A stretch of DNA of 64,000 nucleotides from the IMG/VR virus record IMGVR_UViG_3300014494_000005, positions 248,001-312,000 of that record; one strand, written 5' to 3'. Below the pieces are notes generated by a model. It had not been told where the DNA came from. It ran no database searches and was given only the letters and a program-made list of their open reading frames with translations. How positions within the stretch are numbered: the stretch's first letter is position 1; each line of letters starts with the position of its first letter. This DNA is from a virus. The position numbers and the translations under genes were made by a program. Positions 30,935 through 39,586 of the stretch are shown piece by piece.

Positions 30935-32002
30935 ATGAAAGACTTAACACCTCAATTTGATTTTGACGACATTCTTATTGTACCTAAATCAGTAACTGAT
31001 ATAACAAGTCGTTATAAAGATATTACACTACCATATAAATTACCATTATTTACTGCACCAATGGATACTGTTGTGAATCTTGATAATATGAATATTTTTA
31101 AACAAAATAAAATTAATATTACACTGCCAAGAACAATTCAATACGAAAAATTTCTTGTTCGTGAAATACTTAATAATAAAACAACTGATGATAATGTATT
31201 TGTAAGTATGGGATTTGCAGACCTTGATAAGTATGAATTAAATTCTTATCGAGATTTTCATCTTAAAGCACATGTTCTTATTGATGTTGCAAATGGTCAT
31301 ATAAAAAAAATTATTAATTATTGTAAAGATATTAAATGCCATAGACCTGATATTACAATTATGGTTGGTAATATTGCTAATCCTGAAACATATCGTTGGT
31401 ATGCAGAAAATAATTGTGTTGATTATATTCGAGTTGGTATTGGAAATGGCGGTGGTTGTTTAACTACAAAACAAAGTGGTGTTGGTCATCCAATGGCATC
31501 ATTAATTCATGCAGTTCGTCAAGAAAAATTAATATGTAAATATGACTGTAATTTTAAAACACCTGCCATTGTTGCAGACGGTGGTATGAAAAATTATTCA
31601 GATATTATTAAAGCACTTGCATTAGGTGCAGATTATGTTATGCTTGGTTCTATCTTTAATAAAGCATTTGAAAGTTGTGCTGATAATTATTTATACGGTA
31701 TAAAATTGAATAATAATGTTGCTAGATATCTCTTTACCAAAGGTTATCCAATAAAAAAATATTTTAGAGGTATGAGTACAAAAGAAGCACAAAAAGCAAT
31801 GGGTAAAACTAAATTCAAAACATCTGAAGGTGTTGTCAGATTTAGAAAAGTGGAATACTTTTTGCAAGGATGGATTGAAAACTTTGAACATTATCTAAGA
31901 AATGCTATGAGTTATTCAAATGCAAAAACATTAGAAGAATTTATTGGCAAAGTTGAGATTTGTCAGATTACAAAGAATGCTTATGATAGATTTAACAAAT
32001 AA
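30935..32002 (+). CDS. IMP dehydrogenase / GMP reductase family
   Basis: 355 residues, TIM barrel without CBS domains, so closer in build to GMP reductase. Visible: FDFDDILIVPK, LFTAPMDTV, the catalytic loop GIGNGGGCLTTKQSGVG with the active Cys, and PAIVADGGMKNYSDIIKALALGADYVMLGS. GMP reductase turns GMP into IMP; IMPDH does the oxidative step towards GMP. Loop residues TTKQSGVG favour the reductase (TTRKKTGVG) slightly. With the nearby dNTP hydrolases it points to purine pool remodelling. Confidence 0.85.
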   Translation: MKDLTPQFDFDDILIVPKSVTDITSRYKDITLPYKLPLFTAPMDTVVNLDNMNIFKQNKINITLPRTIQYEKFLVREILNNKTTDDNVFVSMGFADLDKYELNSYRDFHLKAHVLIDVANGHIKKIINYCKDIKCHRPDITIMVGNIANPETYRWYAENNCVDYIRVGIGNGGGCLTTKQSGVGHPMASLIHAVRQEKLICKYDCNFKTPAIVADGGMKNYSDIIKALALGADYVMLGSIFNKAFESCADNYLYGIKLNNNVARYLFTKGYPIKKYFRGMSTKEAQKAMGKTKFKTSEGVVRFRKVEYFLQGWIENFEHYLRNAMSYSNAKTLEEFIGKVEICQITKNAYDRFNK

Positions 32003-32351
32003 AAACATAGATGAAATTAATGCTCTTATACAAAAATATGCATCAGTATTAGAATTAATCAAACCAGAAACACAACCATATTTAGCATATATTATTGAAA
32101 TAGCTTATAATTATCTTCAAGAAAAATATAAAGACTTACATAAAAATTGGAAATCTTGGATAATTGTCATACTAAAAAATCAATTTGATGATATTAATAA
32201 TGATAAAGATATATTAAAAAATATTGATAAATTTATAAATTATTACAATTCCGATTATCAAAAATATTGTGAAGATGTTATTAGTGTCAGTGAATTTGAT
32301 AGAGACCACGGATTTGTTCATAATTATTTAAATAAAAAAATCGGTAGTTAG
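31983..32351 (+). CDS. Unknown helical protein
   Basis: 122 residues from ATG 31983, overlapping the previous gene by 20 bases. Helical (NIDEINALIQKYASVLELI). Its TAG stop lies inside the loop of the terminator that follows. Confidence 0.6.
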   Translation: MIDLTNKNIDEINALIQKYASVLELIKPETQPYLAYIIEIAYNYLQEKYKDLHKNWKSWIIVILKNQFDDINNDKDILKNIDKFINYYNSDYQKYCEDVISVSEFDRDHGFVHNYLNKKIGS

Positions 32352-32372
32352 ACTACCGATTTAAATTTTTTA
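32337..32372. terminator. Bidirectional terminator
   Basis: AAATCGGTAG / CTACCGATTT around loop TTAGA, A-run before and T-run after; separates the converging genes 31983 (+) and 32370 (-). Confidence 0.85.
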
Positions 32373-32534
32373 TTCCGTTTCTAATTCTTCTAATTCCGTT
32401 TCATATTTAAGTTTTAAAATCTTAAGATTATCAATTTTTTTATCAGAAATTTTATGTTCCTGAAATTGCTCAATTTTTTTTTGAAGGTCTGCGATTTTAT
32501 ATTCTAAAATCTGAATGTCTCTTTCTTTGCTCAT
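32370..32534 (-). CDS. Small coiled-coil protein
   Basis: 54 residues, starting MSKERDIQILEYKIADLQ and ending ELEELETE; a leucine-heptad coiled coil throughout. Single gene on the minus strand. Confidence 0.6.
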   Translation of the reverse strand: MSKERDIQILEYKIADLQKKIEQFQEHKISDKKIDNLKILKLKYETELEELETE

Positions 32535-32583
32535 TGTAGTATGATTTAAGATTAAATTAATTTTAATATAAATACTAAAATTA

Positions 32584-32614
32584 TTGCTTTTTAATCATGT
32601 TTATGTTATATTTG
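32584..32614 (+). promoter_or_regulatory. Bacteroidota-type promoter
   Basis: TTG (32584-32586), 20 bases, TATATTTG (32607-32614). Confidence 0.65.
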
Positions 32615-32631
32615 CTTAATATTTATTAATT

Positions 32632-32835
32632 TTGGACAAATCTATTATAAGATATAAAAGATTCAGCGAAACATTTACAGACGATAATTTATTACAAAAA
32701 TTTTTTGATACATTAATTACCGATGGTTGGGAAATTATATATTATGACGAAGAAAAAGATTTAAATTTAAATGATGGTAGCAGTGCATTAAAAATTGTTA
32801 TTGTTGCTTGTAAAAAACAAAGTAATTTAATATGA
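32632..32835 (+). CDS. Small protein with GWEIIYY motif
   Basis: 67 residues, TTG start 17 bases after the promoter's -7 box. FFDTLITDGWEIIYYDEEK is paralogous to the gene at 19391. Stop overlaps the next start (ATGA). Confidence 0.65.
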   Translation: MDKSIIRYKRFSETFTDDNLLQKFFDTLITDGWEIIYYDEEKDLNLNDGSSALKIVIVACKKQSNLI

Positions 32836-33005
32836 GTAGAGATTCAGGATATTTAGTAAAAACCAAAACAGGCAAAAGGGGTAGAACATATCATCGTGAA
32901 GGTTTGGTAAATAAGAAAATAGTTGTTCATGTCGAAATTGATGGTAAAGAAGTTAAAATACTTTGCGACCCTAAAACTATTGAAATCATAGGATATACCG
33001 ATTAA
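32832..33005 (+). CDS. Small unknown protein
   Basis: 57 residues, MSRDSGYLVKTKTGKRGR..., basic start and beta-rich end (VHVEIDGKEVKILCDP). Coupled to the previous gene. Confidence 0.6.
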   Translation: MSRDSGYLVKTKTGKRGRTYHREGLVNKKIVVHVEIDGKEVKILCDPKTIEIIGYTD

Positions 33006-33049
33006 AAAATTTTTTTCGTATTATTTGGTATTTATTAGAAATATTTCTA

Positions 33050-33604
33050 ATGAAATCTGTACTCCAAATAATTAAGGAAGAAATTAGTAATTTTTATTCT
33101 GATTGGCAAATAGGTGATAATTCTAGCATGGCAGATAAATATTATGAAAAAAACTTAGGCATTTCTACAAAAAAACCACAAGAATCAAAAATTGATGCAG
33201 AACTTATTGGATATGTTACTAAATTAGTAAATACGCCATTAAAAAAACCAATTTCCATATACAAAAATCCAAAAAATCTTAATGATTTTGAAAATGATGC
33301 TCGTGGTGTTTTATTAAATAATGGTGATTTGTATTTAGCAACATCACGTAGTGCATTACATGATAATATGTTAGACTTATTAACAGAAAAGGGTATTATT
33401 CCATATCAATCAAAATTTGATTATAGTATAAAATATCCAGAACAATTTGTAGCAGTACAAAGAGCATTAAATTCAACTACTTTTGCACAATCATCAGCAT
33501 ATAATACTTTTCCATTATATTATGAAGAAATATTTGATATAGCAAATAAAAAACAACCATATCATTTTAAAGAGCTTCCAATGCACGAAGGGGATGAATA
33601 TTAA
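33050..33604 (+). CDS. Unknown protein with QIIKEE N-terminus
   Basis: 184 residues. Starts MKSVLQIIKEEISNFY, strikingly like the frameshifted gene at 1223 (MNIIQIIKEEVKNYL), while the rest is unrelated. A shared short N-terminal helix in otherwise different proteins resembles a targeting peptide such as the capsid-targeting leaders of T4-like phages (inference). No other motif. Confidence 0.65.
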   Translation: MKSVLQIIKEEISNFYSDWQIGDNSSMADKYYEKNLGISTKKPQESKIDAELIGYVTKLVNTPLKKPISIYKNPKNLNDFENDARGVLLNNGDLYLATSRSALHDNMLDLLTEKGIIPYQSKFDYSIKYPEQFVAVQRALNSTTFAQSSAYNTFPLYYEEIFDIANKKQPYHFKELPMHEGDEY

Positions 33605-33644
33605 ATCAGAATCTAATTTATTCTAATTACTTCTAATTTTTGTT

Positions 33645-34397
33645 TTATAATTTATCAAATTCAGGTATCCAACATTTAGGAAGTCTTTTAAATCTAAAAG
33701 TTTTTTCATTGATTTCTTGTTCGGTAAGATTATCATTACCGCCAGAATATGGTCTTACTTTATATTTCCAATCTTTATGACTTTTAGATGGTGAAAAAAT
33801 ACTAACATTTTCTTTCCAAAAATCCCACATTCCTCTTGAACGACCATGATACCACATTGATGCATAATAAAAATAATGAGTATAATGTTTTTTCAGATAT
33901 TCATCAACTTCACCACGATAACCTTCAAGAACAAAATTACCATGATTTTTTGAATAAACAAAACATAATGTTCTCGCACCTTTATACCATTCAGGTCTAC
34001 CTGATGCTTCTACTTTAATGACAGGATATTTTTTATTGAAAACCGCCTTCTCTTTTTTTGCTTGTCTTTGATTATAAATTTTTAATGCTTCATCTCTGTA
34101 TTGTTGATAATCTGAAAGATTTGTAATTCTATTTTTTTCTTCCGTGATGAGATTCTTTTTAAATCTTAATCCCAACTTTTCCTGAAAAATTTCAAATGCA
34201 AGTGTTTCAATTTCTTGATTCTTTTGTTCTTCAATTGAATTTATTTCTTTACCATTTGAATCTATGGGTTTGGATAATAATGAACTTGGTCTATCATTAC
34301 AAACAACATATTTTCCACATAATTCACAATTACCTACAGATTTACACATTGTTTCTGGATAATCATTCTTTTTTGCGCAATCATTACAATAGAACAT
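33645..34397 (-). CDS. Zinc-finger protein of unknown function
   Basis: 250 residues. N-terminal Cys cluster CNDCAKKN...CKSVGNCELCGKYVVC (4-32) suits one or two zinc sites; the C-terminal half is aromatic and basic (HYTHYFYYASMWYHGRSRGMWDFWKEN). Last gene of a leftward operon starting at about 34830. Confidence 0.7.
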   Translation of the reverse strand: MFYCNDCAKKNDYPETMCKSVGNCELCGKYVVCNDRPSSLLSKPIDSNGKEINSIEEQKNQEIETLAFEIFQEKLGLRFKKNLITEEKNRITNLSDYQQYRDEALKIYNQRQAKKEKAVFNKKYPVIKVEASGRPEWYKGARTLCFVYSKNHGNFVLEGYRGEVDEYLKKHYTHYFYYASMWYHGRSRGMWDFWKENVSIFSPSKSHKDWKYKVRPYSGGNDNLTEQEINEKTFRFKRLPKCWIPEFDKL

Positions 34398-34412
34398 AGT
34401 ATTAATTTTTAT

Positions 34413-34550
34413 TTAATCGTCTTCTTCTGATGCTTTAATGGCTTTTAAATTACCACCATCATAATCTTCTTTTTTCATTGCTTTTTTAACTTTACGAACA
34501 ATTTTTTGTTCTTCAGTTTCATCATCATCATATTTTCCGTACCAAGGCAT
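34413..34550 (-). CDS. Small charged protein
   Basis: 45 residues, starting MPWYGKYDDDETEEQ, then a basic helix and an acidic end. Between the structured leader RNA and the zinc-finger gene. Confidence 0.55.
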   Translation of the reverse strand: MPWYGKYDDDETEEQKIVRKVKKAMKKEDYDGGNLKAIKASEEDD

Positions 34551-34564
34551 AATTATAATATTTA

Positions 34565-34694
34565 AAAAGTTTAGGAAGGTGTCGGGCATATCGGGAAGTT
34601 ATGCTTTTATAATTTTTACCCAGACCCAGACACCTTCGGGTTATGTTATGCGTATTATATTTGAACCACTCATCTGCCGAAGCAGAACCTAAAC
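34565..34694 (-). ncRNA. Structured leader region on minus strand
   Basis: Read on the minus strand: hairpin TCTGC TTCG GCAGA, then GAAGGTGTC...GACACCTTC (nine pairs) enclosing about 45 bases. No ORF. Lies between the tRNA-like element and the gene at 34413, in one transcript. Confidence 0.4.
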
Positions 34695-34696
34695 AG

Positions 34697-34795
34697 TTGT
34701 GGTGTTGGTAGGAATTGAACCCACGTAAGTAATGCTGTACTTCGTTTGCACTTCACAGACAGAATGCAGAACCAACATCTGCAACAACACCAAAT
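34697..34795 (-). ncRNA. tRNA-like element, long-variable-arm type
   Basis: Minus strand: acceptor GGTGTTG/CAACACC, D arm GCAG-loop-CTGC, T arm GTGGG TTCAATT CCTAC, variable hairpin AAGTA/TACTT, 3' ACA. The anticodon arm cannot be folded with a seven-base loop, so no anticodon can be named. It starts right after a phage promoter and seems to be the first product of a leftward transcript. A tRNA with an insertion or a tRNA mimic. Confidence 0.5.
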
Positions 34796-34803
34796 TATAT
34801 GCA

Positions 34804-34832
34804 ATTATACGAATAATAATTTAAATTGTTAC
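34804..34832 (-). promoter_or_regulatory. Phage-type promoter, leftward
   Basis: Minus strand GTAACA/TATAAT with 17-base spacer (TGTTAC at 34827-34832, ATTATA at 34804-34809). Confidence 0.8.
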
Positions 34833-34838
34833 AAAAAA

Positions 34839-35183
34839 TCAAGATTTTATTAAATTAATTGCAAAATGTCTGTTATCTAAATCATTAACACATTTGCATT
34901 CATTTATTTGAACATTATAATCATTATTTATATTAAAAAACAATATAGCAATATTTTCTGGAAGTCCATTTGGATAAGGTGTTGCAACACTAAAATATAT
35001 TCTATTTTGTTTTAATATACTATCAGTTATTTTAAATTTTTCATCTTCCATTAATTCCATTGCCAATGACAATTGTTCATATAACTGAATTTCATCTTTA
35101 CTGACATTACATTTAATTGCTGAATCAATATCTAATATTCTTCTAACACTAATATCATCATTCTCTTCTTCCAAATCATACAT
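34839..35183 (-). CDS. Unknown protein
   Basis: 114 residues, acidic N-terminus and a beta-rich centre (RIYFSVATPYPNGLPENIAILFF). No family recognised. Ends just before the leftward promoter. Confidence 0.65.
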   Translation of the reverse strand: MYDLEEENDDISVRRILDIDSAIKCNVSKDEIQLYEQLSLAMELMEDEKFKITDSILKQNRIYFSVATPYPNGLPENIAILFFNINNDYNVQINECKCVNDLDNRHFAINLIKS

Positions 35184-35299
35184 ATAATCAAGAATTGATA
35201 GTACGAAATTAGTATAAAAATTTAAGATTTACAAGTCTTTTGGAATAATCTGAATATCAGAGTATTTATATTTACTGTAATTCAGATACATAAATATAA

Positions 35300-35587
35300 A
35301 TGCTTATGACTGAAGTAAAACGTAAAGATATTAAGGATAGTTTTATTCTATTTTTTTCTCAAATGTTATCATTTGCTATTATTACCATAAACTATCGAGC
35401 AATTGCACAAGCAAATTATTTATGGTCAATTTTATCAGACATAATTGTTGCAGGTTTATCTTATTTTGTTGTTAGAAGAATAGCAAAATCTAAAGATAGT
35501 AAGTTACAATGGTTTGGTTTTACTATTGGAAGTGCAATTGGAACTTGTATTGGTATTTTTATTTCTTTATTATTATTAGGTTCGTAA
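35300..35587 (+). CDS. Small membrane protein
   Basis: 95 residues with three hydrophobic segments (about 12-28, 38-56, 72-92) and a basic linker VVRRIAKSKDSK. A pattern seen in uncharacterised phage membrane proteins. Abuts the converging gene at 35588. Confidence 0.65.
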   Translation: MLMTEVKRKDIKDSFILFFSQMLSFAIITINYRAIAQANYLWSILSDIIVAGLSYFVVRRIAKSKDSKLQWFGFTIGSAIGTCIGIFISLLLLGS

Positions 35588-36019
35588 TTAACTAAAAAGT
35601 TTATCTGATATAGTATGTACTGCAGAACCTAATTCCAATCCAATAAAAATTATAATTATTGTATGTAATGTCGTTATATTTGTCAATACTTGTGTTTGTC
35701 CTTTAAAAGCACATATAGTGAATGGTATTGCACTAATATAAAGAATTCTTATAATAGTACCAATAATTAATCCATGTGTAAAAATACTACGATGTTCAAA
35801 CATTAATTGATATGGTATCCATATCATTTTCAGTACCCACCAACGATTGTATGGTCTACTATCAATATCTAAATCACCATTGAACATTAAAGAAGAAAAT
35901 AAAAACAATCCAAATATAATTGCAGTTATTTTTATATCTTTTGTTAGATAATACGTTACACCCGCAACAACTGGTGCAGTTACTGCAGTAATAATGTCAT
36001 GTGTTCTTCCGTTTGGCAT
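35588..36019 (-). CDS. DUF2227-like membrane protein
   Basis: 143 residues. MPNGRTHDIITAVTAPVVAG, FNGDLDIDSRPYNRWW, FEHRSIFTHGLIIG and GLELGSAVHTISD carry the spaced His/Asp residues of DUF2227 (putative metal-binding membrane hydrolase related to YdjM). Three to four membrane segments. Has its own phage-type promoter. Confidence 0.8.
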   Translation of the reverse strand: MPNGRTHDIITAVTAPVVAGVTYYLTKDIKITAIIFGLFLFSSLMFNGDLDIDSRPYNRWWVLKMIWIPYQLMFEHRSIFTHGLIIGTIIRILYISAIPFTICAFKGQTQVLTNITTLHTIIIIFIGLELGSAVHTISDKLFS

Positions 36020-36043
36020 ATTTTTAATTTTATTATTTGAATG

Positions 36044-36072
36044 ATTATACGAATTTCATTAGAAAATGTTAC
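36044..36072 (-). promoter_or_regulatory. Phage-type promoter, leftward
   Basis: TGTTAC (36067-36072) and ATTATA (36044-36049): minus-strand GTAACA-N17-TATAAT for the DUF2227-like gene. Confidence 0.8.
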
Positions 36073-36098
36073 AAAATTTTAAGTATTTATAAAAAAAT

Positions 36099-37010
36099 AT
36101 GATTATGAATAACAATTTTTATCCCGTACTAATAAAGAATAATGGTGACATTATTCATAATATATTTGCAACATCGCATAAAGATTTGATTAGCAAATAT
36201 ATTACTTCTGAAGATGAAATGAATAAAACATTCTTCAGAGCAATGTTTAGTCCTAAAGACGGTCATAGACTTGATGACATTGATAATTACAATATAATTA
36301 TTAGTGAAAGTTATATTCCTGAATGGTTTGTTGGCGAACTTGCAATAAATATAAATGAAAAACTTAAAACAATTATTGGTAATATGATTGTTAAAAATCA
36401 CAGACAGTTATTACTTCATGAAGGTGCAATTCTTGTTGGTACATCAGTAATTGATGAAATTAAACATTCAATTGTATTTGCTATGTATGATAATTCAAAA
36501 ATCAAATCATTAGATAATAATTCTGAAGTACTATATATGACTGATGATAGTAGTATTGATGAAATGCATGATAGTACAAAAGTTGAAGAATTACTTGGAT
36601 TTGCTAAAATAAGAGAAATGCATAATTATAGCAAAATTATAAAAATGTGGGGTAGAGCAAAAATTGGTATTATGTATGATAATTCACATATTGTAACATT
36701 AAAAGGTGATGCAAATATACTTGAAATGCACGATATGTCTCAAGCAAACAGACTTAAACACATGAGCAAAGTAGATGAAATGCACGGTCATTCAGTAATA
36801 GAAGAAATGTGGGATTGGACTGTTGTTGAAAAAATGTTTGATTATAGCCGTATTCTTTATATGGATGAAGAAAGTAAAGTACTCGAAATGTATAATGATT
36901 CAATGATTGATGATATGTGTGGTAATGCAGTTGTTGAAAAATTATATGAAAATTCTTTGGTTCGTAAATTACATGATGCTGCACAAATATTACAAAAAGA
37001 ACTTGAATAA
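36099..37010 (+). CDS. Repeat protein, probable beta-solenoid
   Basis: 303 residues. From about residue 110 the chain is built of 9-11-residue repeats of the type EMHD-x-S-x-V/I-x-x-L (DEMHDSTKVEELLG; DEMHGHSVIEEMWD; EKMFDYSRILYMD; EKLYENSLVRKL). Regular spacing with hydrophobic i/i+2 residues suggests a right-handed beta-helix. Its TAA overlaps the next ATG. Function unknown. Confidence 0.7.
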   Translation: MIMNNNFYPVLIKNNGDIIHNIFATSHKDLISKYITSEDEMNKTFFRAMFSPKDGHRLDDIDNYNIIISESYIPEWFVGELAININEKLKTIIGNMIVKNHRQLLLHEGAILVGTSVIDEIKHSIVFAMYDNSKIKSLDNNSEVLYMTDDSSIDEMHDSTKVEELLGFAKIREMHNYSKIIKMWGRAKIGIMYDNSHIVTLKGDANILEMHDMSQANRLKHMSKVDEMHGHSVIEEMWDWTVVEKMFDYSRILYMDEESKVLEMYNDSMIDDMCGNAVVEKLYENSLVRKLHDAAQILQKELE

Positions 37011-37456
37011 TGGAGAATTTTAGTAAAAGGTCAATTAAAGCAATACTTGATAATGATGCTGCATATGCAATATTAGATAATACTGAAGCAGGTGGAAGTA
37101 CTTGGTGCGCAGGTGGATGCGCAATACTTGCATATGCACTTAATATCGCCTTTGGACTTCCTATTTATGTAATATATGATTATGACCTTAAACAAATTGA
37201 CCATTTTGGAGTTAAAACTAAAAATAACACATTTATTGATTGTGATGGTGAACAAAGAGAATGGCTGAGAAATTTCAAAAGAAAAGAATTATATATGCAT
37301 CCAAATAAAAAAATAGGAATTCTACCATATACTCAGAATTTACATAATCTTGATATTGTTATTGATATGAAAGCTAGTAAAAAACTTGCAGCATTATTCA
37401 AACCACAACCAGTTGCAGTAAGTAATCAAACCTTACACGAAGGTTTATTTATTTAA
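37010..37456 (+). CDS. Possible papain-like cysteine protease fold
   Basis: 148 residues. GGSTWCAGGCAILAYALN (28-45) followed by IDHFGVK and FIDCDGE gives a Cys-His-Asp order typical of papain/transglutaminase-like folds in phage proteins. Coupled to the repeat protein upstream. Activity not certain. Confidence 0.5.
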   Translation: MENFSKRSIKAILDNDAAYAILDNTEAGGSTWCAGGCAILAYALNIAFGLPIYVIYDYDLKQIDHFGVKTKNNTFIDCDGEQREWLRNFKRKELYMHPNKKIGILPYTQNLHNLDIVIDMKASKKLAALFKPQPVAVSNQTLHEGLFI

Positions 37457-37465
37457 ATATTTTCC

Positions 37466-37496
37466 TTGTATTTCTAATTAATATCAACTATATTTG
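37466..37496 (+). promoter_or_regulatory. Bacteroidota-type promoter
   Basis: TTG (37466-37468), 20 bases, TATATTTG (37489-37496), upstream of 37515. Confidence 0.65.
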
Positions 37497-37514
37497 TTGC
37501 TAATTATTTATATT

Positions 37515-37928
37515 ATGTTAGTAAATTTAGAACATCATTTTACCAATAGAGGTTGGTATTCTGATATACATCCATTTATTTTCATTAGACTTGAAGGTGG
37601 TTTTGAAGCATTTTCAGGTAAAGCAAGTGAAACTTGGGAATATAGATGGATAATTAATATTCCAGAAGATGAAGATTTAGGAATACCTGCTGTATTAGTT
37701 AAAGGTAATGTTCATGAAACTCTTGATAGTCTTGCAGAAAGAACTTTAGAAAAATTTATAATCGAAGAAGAAAAACAAAAAAATAAACCACAAGAAATTA
37801 AAGAAATTCTTGTAGGTGATTTTGTAGATTGGAATCAATATAATCTGGATGAACTTTGTGAATATCTTGATGAAAAATATAGATATAATAGTAGTGGTGA
37901 AGCACTGGCAATATTCAAATTAATTTAA
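37515..37928 (+). CDS. Unknown protein
   Basis: 137 residues from ATG 37515, 18 bases after the promoter -7 box. RGWYSDIHPFIFIRLEGGFEAFSGKASETWEYRW at the start, acidic helical end. No family recognised. Confidence 0.65.
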   Translation: MLVNLEHHFTNRGWYSDIHPFIFIRLEGGFEAFSGKASETWEYRWIINIPEDEDLGIPAVLVKGNVHETLDSLAERTLEKFIIEEEKQKNKPQEIKEILVGDFVDWNQYNLDELCEYLDEKYRYNSSGEALAIFKLI

Positions 37929-38034
37929 TTTTATAATAAAAATAAAAAGAAATCATCAAATAAAAAAATAAAAGATATTACAAAAAATAAATTATCTCAA
38001 TATCGAAAAGGTAGTAAAATTAATAAAAATATTC

Positions 38035-38385
38035 ATGACAAATCTTAGAAAATCAATCTATTTTTTACAACAAACACTAAGAAAAGATTATAAAGACGAT
38101 AAGGATTTATTAGAAGCACTTGATATATTATATGTTGTTGAAAAAAGACCCAAAACATTACTTAAACTTGAAAAAATTGCCAGTACTTATCACGATAAAG
38201 ATATCTTTGCGGGAGTTACTGTATCAAGAGATTGTCCTATTTGTGAAAAACATATACTTAATTCAGTATGTATTGAATCAGATATATTGGATTATTCAAA
38301 AGATTTGTACATTTGTACAGAATGCTATATGAAATTACATATGATTTGGAAAGATAAAACCCCAAAAAAAATCTGTCCGGTATGA
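38035..38385 (+). CDS. Small zinc-binding protein
   Basis: 116 residues. C-terminal DCPICEKHILNSVC...YICTECYMKLH has two CxxC pairs suited to zinc. First of a run of ten tightly coupled small genes (to 40216), several of which bind zinc. Confidence 0.65.
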   Translation: MTNLRKSIYFLQQTLRKDYKDDKDLLEALDILYVVEKRPKTLLKLEKIASTYHDKDIFAGVTVSRDCPICEKHILNSVCIESDILDYSKDLYICTECYMKLHMIWKDKTPKKICPV

Positions 38386-38606
38386 AAATAATTAAATTAG
38401 ATGAAAAAAATCCATACACAGAAATATTGTATGAAAAACTTAATAACTTCTTGTATTTTGGTTATGAATATTTACCAATAATATTTCTAAAATCAGTTTA
38501 TCTGGATGGTGAGAAATTACAATTACCACGTTGGATAACCAAAAGATATTTGGATAGTATTGATGAAGGAACACAAAAATTAATGCAAGAATTAAATTGG
38601 GAATAA
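38382..38606 (+). CDS. Small unknown protein
   Basis: 74 residues; overlaps the previous gene by four bases (ATGA). Contains YEKLNNFLYFGYEYLPIIFLK. No family recognised. Confidence 0.6.
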   Translation: MKIIKLDEKNPYTEILYEKLNNFLYFGYEYLPIIFLKSVYLDGEKLQLPRWITKRYLDSIDEGTQKLMQELNWE

Positions 38607-38608
38607 TT

Positions 38609-38866
38609 ATGAAAATATTAATTGATGAATTATTAAAATCTGATAGTACACAAGAACAAGCAACAGTGATTATTGATGGCAAAAAATTGCAGGGTTATCA
38701 AATCGCCAAACCATTAAACTATGAAAAAGAATACTGTACTTTTATGGAAAGACTAAAAGCAGCATTACTTGTATTTAAATGTAAAGCAATTGCTGTACAA
38801 TATTTTAGAGATTTAACTGAAGAAGAAAAATTTAAATATGTAAAAAATAAAATAAAAAATGAGTAA
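38609..38866 (+). CDS. Small unknown protein
   Basis: 85 residues from ATG 38609. VIIDGKKLQGYQIAKPLNYEKEYCTFMERLKAAL; overlaps the next gene by eight bases. Confidence 0.6.
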   Translation: MKILIDELLKSDSTQEQATVIIDGKKLQGYQIAKPLNYEKEYCTFMERLKAALLVFKCKAIAVQYFRDLTEEEKFKYVKNKIKNE

Positions 38867-39188
38867 ATTAGGATTAGCAAATAAACTATTTTTTCAATGG
38901 TTGTTTATAAGACTTACAAAAAATACCGATAGACAGGTTTTTAGTTATAATCCTATTAGTTATGATATAATGCCTTATGGAATTGCTTCACAAGGTATTG
39001 GTGAAGTAAGAGTTACCGAATGGTATAGTATCCAATATTGGATGTTACCTCTTACTGGCTGGAAATGTAATTATATCTATTTGGGTAAAAAAAGTCCAAG
39101 ATATTGGCAAATAACAAAGAAAAAAATAATAAATAGTAATGTTATTAATAGTAAACCTAGAAGTAAATTTTTTAAATATATAAAATGA
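38859..39188 (+). CDS. Unknown protein
   Basis: 109 residues, aromatic and basic (WMLPLTGWKCNYIYLGKKSPRYW). No family recognised; stop overlaps the next start. Confidence 0.6.
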   Translation: MSKLGLANKLFFQWLFIRLTKNTDRQVFSYNPISYDIMPYGIASQGIGEVRVTEWYSIQYWMLPLTGWKCNYIYLGKKSPRYWQITKKKIINSNVINSKPRSKFFKYIK

Positions 39189-39358
39189 AAATAGATGGAG
39201 TAGAATTAAAAGAAGATGATATGATTGTTATTTTAAATCAACCAAATATTTTAGGTAAAACAATTTTTAGTTTTTTATATAAGTTTTTATTAAAAAGACG
39301 TAGACAGACTGAAAATGGTATATATGTCGTAACTAAAATAGGAAATAATGATAACTAA
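39185..39358 (+). CDS. Small unknown protein
   Basis: 57 residues: acidic start MKIDGVELKEDDM, hydrophobic middle IFSFLYKFLL, basic KRRRQ. Overlaps genes on both sides. Confidence 0.55.
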   Translation: MKIDGVELKEDDMIVILNQPNILGKTIFSFLYKFLLKRRRQTENGIYVVTKIGNNDN

Positions 39359-39584
39359 ACAAGAAGTACGAACATTTAGAATTGATAAAAAATGTCCGAA
39401 GTGTGATATAGGTAATATGATTGCAACAGGTACTCGCTATACTACAAATGTAACTCAAGTTCAACATAGATGTAATAATTGCAGTCATGAATGTAGTTAT
39501 ATCAATCAATCATATCCATTGTATAGCCATGAAAATATTGGTGAAATAACATTATTAATAGATGATACTGAAGAAGTACAATAA
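39348..39584 (+). CDS. Zinc-ribbon protein
   Basis: 78 residues. FRIDKKCPKCDIGNMIATG...HRCNNCSHEC is a zinc ribbon. Paralogous to the next gene. Confidence 0.7.
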   Translation: MITKQEVRTFRIDKKCPKCDIGNMIATGTRYTTNVTQVQHRCNNCSHECSYINQSYPLYSHENIGEITLLIDDTEEVQ

Positions 39585-39586
39585 TT

